64,000 bases of DNA from Acidobacteria bacterium Mor1 (GTDB lineage: Bacteria; Acidobacteriota; Polarisedimenticolia; Polarisedimenticolales; Polarisedimenticolaceae). The stretch spans positions 1,239,537-1,303,536 of the forward strand of contig CP011806.1 of the NCBI GenBank assembly GCA_001664505.1. Reading direction: 5' to 3'. The notes beneath the pieces were generated by a model. It ran no database searches. It was not told the DNA's origin and was given only the letters and a program-made list of their open reading frames with translations. Position numbers and translations under genes: made by a program. Of the stretch, positions 30,348-37,806 are shown piece by piece (position 1 is the first letter of the stretch; each line of letters begins with the position of its first letter).

Positions 30348-32558
30348 ATGGGGACCATAGTGACCTTCTACTCCTACAAAGGCGGCGTCGGCAGGACGAT
30401 GGCTATGGCAAACGTAGCTGCCGCTTTGGCGCAACAAGGCAAGCGCGTTCTTGCGATCGACTGGGACCTAGAGGCTCCTGGGCTCGACCGCTATTTTGAG
30501 ACCGTCGGCCATGTAGACAAACGACGAGTCGGCCTGCTAGACCTACTTCAGGACAGCGTTGGCTTGAAGGGCAGGATGCCGAACTGGCGAGCCTTCACGA
30601 CGAGCGTGACTCTCGAAGGTAGCGGCGAACTGAACCTCCTCAGCAGTGGCCACTTGGGCGAGAACTATGCAGGTCGCGTGCTCGACTTCAACTGGCAGGA
30701 GTTCTTCGAGAGACACGGTGGCAACAAGACGGTGGAGTCGCTCCGGGATGAGTGGATGTCGCACTTCGACGTAACTCTCATCGACAGCCGAACTGGACTC
30801 ACCGACTCCGGTGGAGTGTGCACGATCTACATGCCCGACGTTCTCGCGGTGGTATTCACCGCGAACCGCCAAAGCGTAGAAGGCGCACGAGACGTTGTGG
30901 AGAAGGCACAAAAGGCGCGGCAACGCCTGACAGAGGACAGGGCACCGTTGACCGTGCTGCCAATCCCTTCACGTTTCGACGGTCGCTCTGAGTTTGAAGA
31001 GTCCCGTCAATGGCTTGGAGTTTTCGCAGACGTCTTCCGAGATTGCTACTCGGGCTGGCTACCGAAGTCGCTGCGCCCGATCGACGCGTTGGAAAGGACG
31101 AAGCTCCCGCATATCGCATACTTCAGCTTTGGCGAGAAGATGCCGGTGCTGGACATCGGCAGATCTGACAGAGAAGGGCTGGGCTTCGTCTACCGCGGCC
31201 TCGCAAGCCTGATTGGATCTGACTTTTCTGACCTTACGTTCCTCCTCGACAGTGTCCCGAAGAGTGAGCTTGGAGCACCCGACATCGCCGTGGATGAGCC
31301 GCCGCCTTCCTACTTGATCCGTAGCCGCGACACCTGGAACCGGTTCCGAGCCAACAACCGTCGGACCATCCCGTCTCTAGCCGGGACCAACCTCGAGGGT
31401 GCTGACCTCTCTGGCTTTAACCTCTCAGATCTTACGCTAAGCCATAGCAGACTGGCGGCAGCAAGACTCTTCGAGGCTGACCTTTCTGGAAGTGCGCTGG
31501 CGCACTGTGATCTGACGGGTGCCAACCTGCAGCGCGCCCGCCTCGCCGGCGCGGACCTCTCGAACGCGAAACTAGTGGATGCGCACCTCGACGACACAGA
31601 CTTGGCAGGCGCCGAACTCCGAGATGTTACCGCCCCCGGGGTGTCCATGCGCAACGGAAATCTCGCCCGCGCCGACCTGCGAGGTGCCAATCTGTATAGG
31701 GCAAAGCTGAGTGGATCCAGCTTCCGGGGGGCACTTCTTGTCCGAGCCAACCTCCAGGAAGCCGACCTCACCAATTGCGACATCTCCTCTGCCGATCTTG
31801 TCGCGACGAACTTCATGAAGTCAGAACTACTGGGCGCAGATTTCGCCGGATCGACATTCGCGGGAACGATACTTGCCGACCTGAACCTCTCGGGAACCAA
31901 AGGCCTAGACAAAGTGCGGCACACCGGGCGCATCGTTCTTGACTCGGCAACCCTCGAGCAATCCGGACCATTGCCCGATACATTTCTACGTGGCGCCGGC
32001 CTGTCCGACGATTACATCGACTACATCCCAGCCATGTTTGGTGAGCCCGCGATCCAGTTCTATTCTTGCTTCCTGTCGCACAGCCACTCAGACCGAGATT
32101 TCGCAAGACGTCTTTACGAGGGCCTCCAAGGCCGAGGTATTCGCTGCTGGCTCGACGAGAAACAAGTGTTGCCTGGCGAGAATATCTACGACGAGATCGA
32201 CCGTGGCATCCGACTTTGGGACAAGATCCTACTCTGCTGCTCTGAGCAATCGTTGACTGCGAGCAATTGGGTCAACGATGAGGTTGAGAAGGCTCTTCAA
32301 AAGGAGCGACACCTGCGAAAAGAAACCGATCGAGAGACCGTAGTGCTGTTGCCACTCAACCTAGACAACTTCCTCTTCAGTGACGACTACCAGAGCGACT
32401 TCAAGAGTGAGATCTTGCGAAGAGTTGCCGCCGACTTCACAAACTGGAAGGACCACGACGCGTTCAAGGCGACCCTGGAGAAGGTGATCAAGGCGCTTCG
32501 CACCGACGGTGGGAAGCCTCCGGCACCTGAGCCTCGCATAGGGCGGAAATCACCATGA
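30348..32558 (+). CDS. KGGVGR ATPase-pentapeptide-TIR fusion
   Basis: A 736-residue three-part protein. Residues about 1-330 are a MinD/ParA-like P-loop ATPase with the variant Walker motif YKGGVGRTMAMANVA, DWDLEAPGLDRYF, and LIDSRTGLTDSGG. Residues about 365-555 are pentapeptide repeats. After a SGPLPDTFLRGAGLSDDYID linker comes a TIR domain (about 575-705) with CFLSHSHSDRDFARRL and the glutamate in SNWVNDEVEKAL. KGGVGR-variant ATPases are known from conflict islands. Fusion to pentapeptide-TIR is unusual. The ATG at 30348 follows a TGAGG site; the gene is 2 bp after the solo TIR gene and overlaps the integrase by 4 bp. Confidence 0.88.
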   Translation: MGTIVTFYSYKGGVGRTMAMANVAAALAQQGKRVLAIDWDLEAPGLDRYFETVGHVDKRRVGLLDLLQDSVGLKGRMPNWRAFTTSVTLEGSGELNLLSSGHLGENYAGRVLDFNWQEFFERHGGNKTVESLRDEWMSHFDVTLIDSRTGLTDSGGVCTIYMPDVLAVVFTANRQSVEGARDVVEKAQKARQRLTEDRAPLTVLPIPSRFDGRSEFEESRQWLGVFADVFRDCYSGWLPKSLRPIDALERTKLPHIAYFSFGEKMPVLDIGRSDREGLGFVYRGLASLIGSDFSDLTFLLDSVPKSELGAPDIAVDEPPPSYLIRSRDTWNRFRANNRRTIPSLAGTNLEGADLSGFNLSDLTLSHSRLAAARLFEADLSGSALAHCDLTGANLQRARLAGADLSNAKLVDAHLDDTDLAGAELRDVTAPGVSMRNGNLARADLRGANLYRAKLSGSSFRGALLVRANLQEADLTNCDISSADLVATNFMKSELLGADFAGSTFAGTILADLNLSGTKGLDKVRHTGRIVLDSATLEQSGPLPDTFLRGAGLSDDYIDYIPAMFGEPAIQFYSCFLSHSHSDRDFARRLYEGLQGRGIRCWLDEKQVLPGENIYDEIDRGIRLWDKILLCCSEQSLTASNWVNDEVEKALQKERHLRKETDRETVVLLPLNLDNFLFSDDYQSDFKSEILRRVAADFTNWKDHDAFKATLEKVIKALRTDGGKPPAPEPRIGRKSP

Positions 32559-33645
32559 GGTACCGCCTCGGCTCCTACATACGCCACCGCGACGGAGTCC
32601 AGTACCGGGCCTTCATCGAGATCCTTGGCCGGCGCCGCTCCCAGGTGGTCCCCAACGCGGAGACCGCGAAGCGGCTGCTGCGCACCTGGTCGGAGGAGAA
32701 GGTGCTGATCGAGAACCGGGGCCACGCGGTGCGCCGGGCGGCGCAGCCGGACGTGACCTACGCCGAGATGGGCAAGCACCTCGAGGCCTTCTGGGCCTCA
32801 GGAGTGGACCGGGTTCGGACGGGGACGACGCTCCGCGGCTACCGGCTGGAGCTCCAGAAGGTGCTCAAGGTCTGGGGCACCCGCCGCGTGGCAGAGACCC
32901 GGCCGATCGACATCCAGCGCTACGCCGATCGGCTCCGGATGAGCGGCCTCTCGACATCCACGGTTCGGCACTTCCTGGACAAGCTCTCAGCGATGCACCG
33001 CCTGGCCGTCGACCTGGAGTTGCTTCTCGAGGAGCCCTGCCCCGTCCCCCGGCCCCGACTGATCCAGCGATCGGAGCGACCGGCGATTTCAGAGCCGGCC
33101 CTCGAGCGCCTGGTCGCAGCAGCCCGGGAGCACCCCGACTGGCGGGTGCTGGCGGCGATCCTGCTGGCGGCCGACGCCGGCCTGCGCCGGGGAGAGCTGA
33201 TCCGGCTCCGCCGGCGGGACCTGCGGCTGGACGGCGACCGGCCGTTCATCCACGTGGCCGTGCGGTCTGAGGCGGATCGGACCAAGGCGGGGCGGGCACG
33301 GGACGTCCCGGTGCTGACCCCTGAGCTGCTCGAGGCGTTGAAGGCGGCCCCGCTGGGGCCGGCGGAACAGGCGCTCTTCGGGAGCCGGGATCAGGACTAC
33401 CGGTTCGACTTCCTGCAGAGTTTCTGGAAGTCCGTCCTGGATCAGCCGGCGCAGTTGCACCAGCTGCGGCATCGGTGGGTGACGCGGCTGCTCTCCGGCG
33501 GGACGCCGACGGCGGTAGTGCAGCGGTGGGCTGGCATGCGAACTCGGCAACGACGGATCGGTATGCGCACGTAGATGGGCGGGAGGTGCCAGTGGCGGCG
33601 CGGGCGGCGCTGCGGCGGCGGAGATGCTCCGAGGCCGGCGGATAG
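32555..33645 (+). pseudogene. Tyrosine recombinase with C-terminal frameshift
   Basis: The in-frame ORF (339 codons, to 33574) has an N-terminal arm domain, a core-binding domain and the catalytic Arg (DAGLRRGELIRL), Lys (RTKAGRARDVPV) and HxxR (HQLRHRW) boxes. It then reads WAGMRTRQRR instead of the tyrosine box. One base upstream in frame, the sequence reads ANSATTDRYAHVDG, the exact tyrosine box, with Tyr codon at 33562 and a stop at 33645. One deleted base near 33535 explains this. Either the integrase is dead or there is an assembly error. Its ATGA overlaps the TIR fusion gene, and its GC content is higher than that gene's. Confidence 0.8.
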
Positions 33646-33754
33646 ATGACCGAACTGCTCGGAGCTCCTCTGGCCGGTCACAACTCTATGCATAAGGAGC
33701 GCGACCACCAGAGGTTCAGGTCGCCCTTCTGGAGAGCGATCTTCGGAGATCCGA

Positions 33755-34783
33755 ATGGACGAACCAACCAAGTTGTGCGTTGCCCCCATCGCGATTCTGA
33801 CGATCGCAGCTATAGCGTGGTGGGCCAAGACCATCCTGACGCAGACCGAAGCTCCGAAGAGTCAGAACACCCCGATGACCAGGAACAAGGACAGGCACAT
33901 CAGCCCAGCCTCCCTTAGGCAGGAGAACGCCCGGCTGAGGATGGAAGTTGCGGCCCAGCGTGCCACCACAGATCTCTCCGCGAAGCTGGCCGTGCTGGTC
34001 ACGGTTGGCCCGTCGCTCGTGAGAGCGATTGAGAACTGGATTCGCGTAGTCCAACGTGACCAGCGCCTTCCGGAACGCGAAACAGCTGAAGTGCTCGCAG
34101 GGATAGTCAGGCGCCTTGTGCGCGTGGGAATCGTCGCGGCGGCGGTGGGCTCAGCCCCACTCATTGTGCTCGGAACCCAGTCATGCATCATGTCACAGCA
34201 GGTCGCGATCCAGCGGCAGGTCGTGGCACATGACCTAGTTGAGCGATATCTAGCTGACCTTGCCGACCCCCAGGCGCCACAGTTCAAGCGACAGAGAGCA
34301 TTTGACGGGCTCCTCGCCATCGAAAAGGAGTCGCGTTCGGAAATTGTAAATCTGAACGAAGCCAACCTATCTGGACTGAATCTTCGGGCGCTAGGTACTT
34401 TCCCAAAACCGGTGTCATTGCGCGGAGCAACACTCCTGCTGGCACAAGTTGTAGGTGTGAGAGTTAAAGAGGTTGATTTCGAACATGCGAAGTTGGAAGG
34501 TGCGAATTTCAGCGACTCAACGTTCTACAAATGTAACTTTAGCGACTGCGATTTCCTGGGGGTAGACCTGGGCAATACCCGATTCTCCTCCACTACACTC
34601 GAGCGTGCGAATTTTTCGAACAGCAAGTGGAGTGGCGACGAGTACACGTTCTTGCGACCTTTCGTACAGTACTGTCCGCATTGCGAGAGCGTGGTGTGGC
34701 CAAGCGAGTTCGCCCTCGACAACCCTAAGCACTTCACGGAATTGCGGGAGATTCCACAGCTGCGACACGGCGGTGGAATCTAG
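33755..34783 (+). CDS. Membrane protein with pentapeptide-like repeats
   Basis: A 342-residue protein. An N-terminal hydrophobic helix (PIAILTIAAIAWWAKTIL) precedes a coiled coil (SLRQENARLRMEVAAQ), a membrane domain with the signature ETAEVLAGIVRRLVRVGIVA, and a C-terminal pentapeptide-like region (about 205-290: VDFEHAKLEGANFSD). It ends with a CPHC pair. The middle domain is clearly related to that of the protein at 24309-25595, so the island carries two members of one membrane family at its two ends. The function is unknown; scaffold or membrane anchoring for the TIR proteins is speculative. Confidence 0.75.
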   Translation: MDEPTKLCVAPIAILTIAAIAWWAKTILTQTEAPKSQNTPMTRNKDRHISPASLRQENARLRMEVAAQRATTDLSAKLAVLVTVGPSLVRAIENWIRVVQRDQRLPERETAEVLAGIVRRLVRVGIVAAAVGSAPLIVLGTQSCIMSQQVAIQRQVVAHDLVERYLADLADPQAPQFKRQRAFDGLLAIEKESRSEIVNLNEANLSGLNLRALGTFPKPVSLRGATLLLAQVVGVRVKEVDFEHAKLEGANFSDSTFYKCNFSDCDFLGVDLGNTRFSSTTLERANFSNSKWSGDEYTFLRPFVQYCPHCESVVWPSEFALDNPKHFTELREIPQLRHGGGI

Positions 34784-35083
34784 CCAGGGAGGCCGGTACG
34801 GAGCAACAAAATGGACCATGCCTCCAGCCCAAGGGCCGTCTCTGGGTGGGTTCGATCTTGGCGGCGGCAGTGCGGCTGACCGAGCGCATCGAGGGCGCGT
34901 TCGGTGGGGCTAGCAAGGCGGTCGCCAAACGGTGCATCGAATACCTGATGGCGCCGCCGGGTTCTGCAGAGCGGGCCATTCCACCTGGGTTTACGGGCGA
35001 GTCAGGTTCGCCGGTGGTGGATGCTGCGAGCAAGGCTATTCAGACCCTAAGGGGCAAGGAAGACCAACGTCGAGCCCAGAGTG
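34784..35083. other. Short stretch with one doubtful ORF
   Basis: The only candidate is a GTG ORF at 34846-35247 on the + strand. Its first 75 residues (VRLTERIEGAFGGASKAVAK and following) look protein-like, but the rest overlaps the better supported membrane protein gene on the other strand. It may be a gene remnant. Nothing else is seen. Confidence 0.3.
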
Positions 35084-35686
35084 TCAGGCTGCTTGGGAAT
35101 AAACCTCGGCTGAACAATATGCGTCCGCCTCCAATTCATCGACGTACGGCACGTGAGTCGCAGTTTCCACGAATAGCGCTCGGACCGAAACTCGAAGCGC
35201 GTGAATCGACATACTCGAGATTCTTCGCAGCACGAGCCATTGAGTAACCACGATAGCGAACGCGATCCCCAAGACCGACGTGGTGATCATGTACTTGGCT
35301 ACGACGAAGTGGATTCTCGATTGGCAGGCAGCGAAGAACTCTCTCGCTTCGTCGTCTGGCAAGTCGTCGATCGCCTTGCTCAGGCGCTCGGTGTAGACCG
35401 ACTCACCCTTCGGCCCGCATATCGCGACAAGAATCGCTGTCCAGAATGACGTCCGGTCCGCGTTGTGGATGAGTCCGTTGAGCGTCGTTCGCATCACCCC
35501 ATACGCAGGATGCGAGTGGGGAATTTCTCGCTCCATGCAGTAGTCGAAGAGAGCGTCTCTAGCTTCGAACAACTCCTGGCGATACAGATCCCGGCGACAC
35601 ATTTTGTGCGGGCCGAACCAGAAAAAGATCCAGCCCGCGAGACTCAGCCAAGAGCAAATTGCGATGACAGCGTCATGTTCGCTCAT
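35084..35686 (-). CDS. Hypothetical membrane protein
   Basis: A 200-residue protein with an N-terminal transmembrane helix (AICSWLSLAGWIFFWFG), a soluble helical middle (RDLYRQELFEARDALFDYCM) and a second strong helix (YMITTSVLGIAFAIVVTQWL). It has a GGAGG ribosome site, and its ATG overlaps the stop of the upstream gene (ATGA). No family is recognised. With its neighbour it forms a two-gene operon pointing away from tRNA-Sec. Confidence 0.65.
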   Translation of the reverse strand: MSEHDAVIAICSWLSLAGWIFFWFGPHKMCRRDLYRQELFEARDALFDYCMEREIPHSHPAYGVMRTTLNGLIHNADRTSFWTAILVAICGPKGESVYTERLSKAIDDLPDDEAREFFAACQSRIHFVVAKYMITTSVLGIAFAIVVTQWLVLRRISSMSIHALRVSVRALFVETATHVPYVDELEADAYCSAEVYSQAA

Positions 35687-36099
35687 GGTAGATCCTCCGG
35701 AGGTGTATCCCCTCGTGCAGTCAACCGGCTGGAAGTTCTCCCCTTGTCGAGTTGCCTCTCCAAAGTCGTGATTCTTCCATGCTCACGCTCAACGAAACTT
35801 CGGCGGCGCCTTCTCTCAACCCACCAAGTCAGGACCGCGCACGCCGTCAAAGACCAAGAAATAGCGAATCCGATCGGGACCTTCTTAAGAAAGTATACTC
35901 CGAAGCCAATATCGGCGAGGGTGGTCTTGCCTGCAAGGTGAGCGACAATTTCGCTAATCCGACCGAGGCAAAACCAGATGCCGCCGAAAGCGATCACGAG
36001 CCGAATGGCGCCACTAAGTTGGCGCAGCACCTCGAAGCGGAATAATTCGGGGGGAGGCCCTTTCCGCCGCTTTCCTTGATTTGATTTTCCCTTTGGCAA
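35683..36099 (-). CDS. Hypothetical small membrane protein
   Basis: A 138-residue protein with a very basic N-terminus (PKGKSNQGKRRKG), two transmembrane helices (about 30-50 and 75-95) and a charged coiled tail (EHGRITTLERQLDKG). No family is recognised. It is the first gene of a two-gene operon at the tRNA-Sec end of the island. The composition resembles accessory membrane proteins of integrative elements. Confidence 0.6.
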   Translation of the reverse strand: MPKGKSNQGKRRKGPPPELFRFEVLRQLSGAIRLVIAFGGIWFCLGRISEIVAHLAGKTTLADIGFGVYFLKKVPIGFAISWSLTACAVLTWWVERRRRRSFVEREHGRITTLERQLDKGRTSSRLTARGDTPPEDLP

Positions 36100-36311
36100 C
36101 TTGCCCGGGATACTACCAGCGTGTGGATTACTCGGTCAACGAAGCTGTTTCCGATTTCGTTCGCACGCTAGAATGGCCAGTCTGGAGGGTGCTGAGACAC
36201 TCGATCGAAACGCCTTCGGGCCTGAAGCGACTACGACCAGCGCTCACGCAGCGCTCAAACTTCAGACAAAGCGCCTGGGCCCCGCCCTCAAGTGACAGAA
36301 AACAAAGGCCT

Positions 36312-36352
36312 GGAAGCGCATGGGGACCGGTGTCCCCCGCGGTCTTCAAAAC
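36312..36352 (+). repeat. att repeat within tRNA-Sec
   Basis: The first 41 bases of the intact tRNA-Sec, repeated at 24079-24119 with one mismatch. It is the right-hand junction of the island. Confidence 0.75.
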
Positions 36353-36409
36353 CGTTTGTCGGGCGGTCGACCCGTCCGGGGTGGGTTCGACTCCCACACG
36401 CTTCCGCCA
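36312..36409 (+). tRNA. selC: tRNA-Sec(TCA)
   Basis: A 98-base selenocysteine tRNA with encoded CCA. The acceptor GGAAGCG pairs with CGCTTCC. The extended 6-bp D-stem is GGGGAC/GTCCCC, the anticodon loop CTTCAAA reads TCA, there is a long variable arm (GTCGGGCGG/ACCCGTCC-type), and the T-arm is GTGGGTTCGACTCCCAC. The gene implies that the organism inserts selenocysteine at UGA. Its first 41 bases recur at 24079, marking it as an integration site. Confidence 0.93.
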
Positions 36410-36572
36410 CCGCCTCCTGGGAGCCGAACAGACGGACGACTAGAGCACTCCACGGCGGTGAATCGTGCTCGCCGAAGCAATACGGTGGCGCGACTCGCAC
36501 AGCTTGCCTTGGCGCGACGGCCACTCATGCACCTTACGCCGCTCGGGACAGAGAGCAGGAAGGGGGCCAGGC

Positions 36573-37763
36573 TTGGCGAACGAAGAACATCTGCGAATCT
36601 TGTGCAGCGGTGTCAAGACTTGGAACCAGTGGCGCCGAGGTGAAGTACGAGATCTTCTTCGCGCCCACTTCGCAAAGAACACCGACTCGGTGAACCTCCG
36701 CGACCGGTTGCTCCGCATCGATGACGTTCCAGTAGCTGAGATCTCCGCTGCGGACTTCAGAGGGGCGGACCTACGTGGAGCAGACCTCCAAAGGGCGGAT
36801 CTAAGTGGTGCTGACCTTCGTGGAGCGAGACTCACCGGAGCAAACCTCATCGGCGCAAAACTCAGCAGAACGAACCTAGGCGAGGCAGAACTAGACGAGG
36901 CAGACCTCAGTGGAGGACGTCTTTCTTACGCGAACCTCTCTGCAGCAGACCTAAGCAGGGCCAACCTCACTGACGCGAACCTCTCCGGGGCTGACCTCAC
37001 CGAGGCGATGCTCGTCAGGACAATCCTCTACCGGGCATACCTCGGTGGCGCGAACCTCAAAGAGGCGGGCGCACTAAGGACGCTCTTTGTCGACACGAAC
37101 CTCGCCGGAGCTTCCAACCTCGATCAATTGGAACACCATGGACCTAGTTCCGTCGACCACCTCACGTTGAAGCGCTCGGGCCCCCTACCGGCATCGTTCC
37201 TCCGAGGAGTAGGTTTCTCCGACGAATACATCGCCTACATCCCTGTCCTATTCGGCGGCCCTGCGTTTACGTTCTACTCCTGCTTCATCTCTTACAACAG
37301 AGACGACCGAGACTTCGCCAAACACCTTCACGACAAACTGCAGGGCAAGGGCATTCGCTGCTGGTTGGACGAGCACCTGATCAACCCAGGCGACAACATC
37401 CGCGACGAGATCGACAACGGTATCCGCATCTGGGACAAGGTCCTACTCTGCTGCTCGCGCAAGGCGCTCACCGAGAGCCGCTGGGTCAAGGACGAGATCG
37501 AGAAGGCATTGATCAAGGAAAGTGAGTTGCTGGACGAAACAGGAGAGGAGCATCGAGCGCTGATTCCCCTCGATCTGGACGGTTTCGTATTGAGTCCCGA
37601 ATACCAAGGGGGACAAAAGAGCGAGATTATCTCCAGGAGCGTCGCCGACTTCATCGACTGGAAGAAACATGATTCTTTCGAAGCGGCCCTAAGGGGCGTG
37701 ATTCGCGCCCTACGACCCGACGGCGGGAAGCCGCCTGCTCCGAAGCCACTCCTCGGACGGTAG
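36573..37763 (+). CDS. Pentapeptide-repeat TIR protein, second copy
   Basis: A 396-residue paralogue of the protein at 28438. The N-terminal helix is LRILCSGVKTWNQWRRGE, followed by about 22 pentapeptides (about 55-175), the linker SGPLPASFLRGVGFSDEYIA, then TIR (about 230-365) with CFISYNRDDRDFAKHL and the glutamate in SRWVKDEIEKAL. The TTG at 36573 was chosen because it follows AAGGGGG and matches the paralogue's start; a longer frame upstream is poor. It lies just beyond tRNA-Sec, outside the att repeats, so it arrived separately or the island is composite. Confidence 0.87.
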   Translation: MANEEHLRILCSGVKTWNQWRRGEVRDLLRAHFAKNTDSVNLRDRLLRIDDVPVAEISAADFRGADLRGADLQRADLSGADLRGARLTGANLIGAKLSRTNLGEAELDEADLSGGRLSYANLSAADLSRANLTDANLSGADLTEAMLVRTILYRAYLGGANLKEAGALRTLFVDTNLAGASNLDQLEHHGPSSVDHLTLKRSGPLPASFLRGVGFSDEYIAYIPVLFGGPAFTFYSCFISYNRDDRDFAKHLHDKLQGKGIRCWLDEHLINPGDNIRDEIDNGIRIWDKVLLCCSRKALTESRWVKDEIEKALIKESELLDETGEEHRALIPLDLDGFVLSPEYQGGQKSEIISRSVADFIDWKKHDSFEAALRGVIRALRPDGGKPPAPKPLLGR

Positions 37764-37806
37764 GAGCTCCGCTACCCCCTTCTCGACAGCGATCAGACCC
37801 AGCCCC

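Larger units (their letters stand above)
24079..36352. mobile_element. 12.3-kb TIR/pentapeptide island integrated in tRNA-Sec
   Basis: The 5' half of tRNA-Sec is present twice: 24079-24119 (40 of 41 bases identical) and within the intact gene at 36312-36352. Between them lie a tyrosine recombinase (frame broken), three TIR-domain genes, four pentapeptide-repeat genes, an XRE-TPR regulator, a secreted protein and two small membrane proteins. Several genes are less GC-rich than the flanks. It is interpreted as an integrative island that entered at the anticodon-to-5' segment of tRNA-Sec. Confidence 0.75.

Noticed and set aside
36465..36572. N-terminal extension of the second pentapeptide-TIR gene
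   Set aside because: The extra 36 codons have poor composition; the TTG at 36573 has a ribosome site and matches the paralogue.
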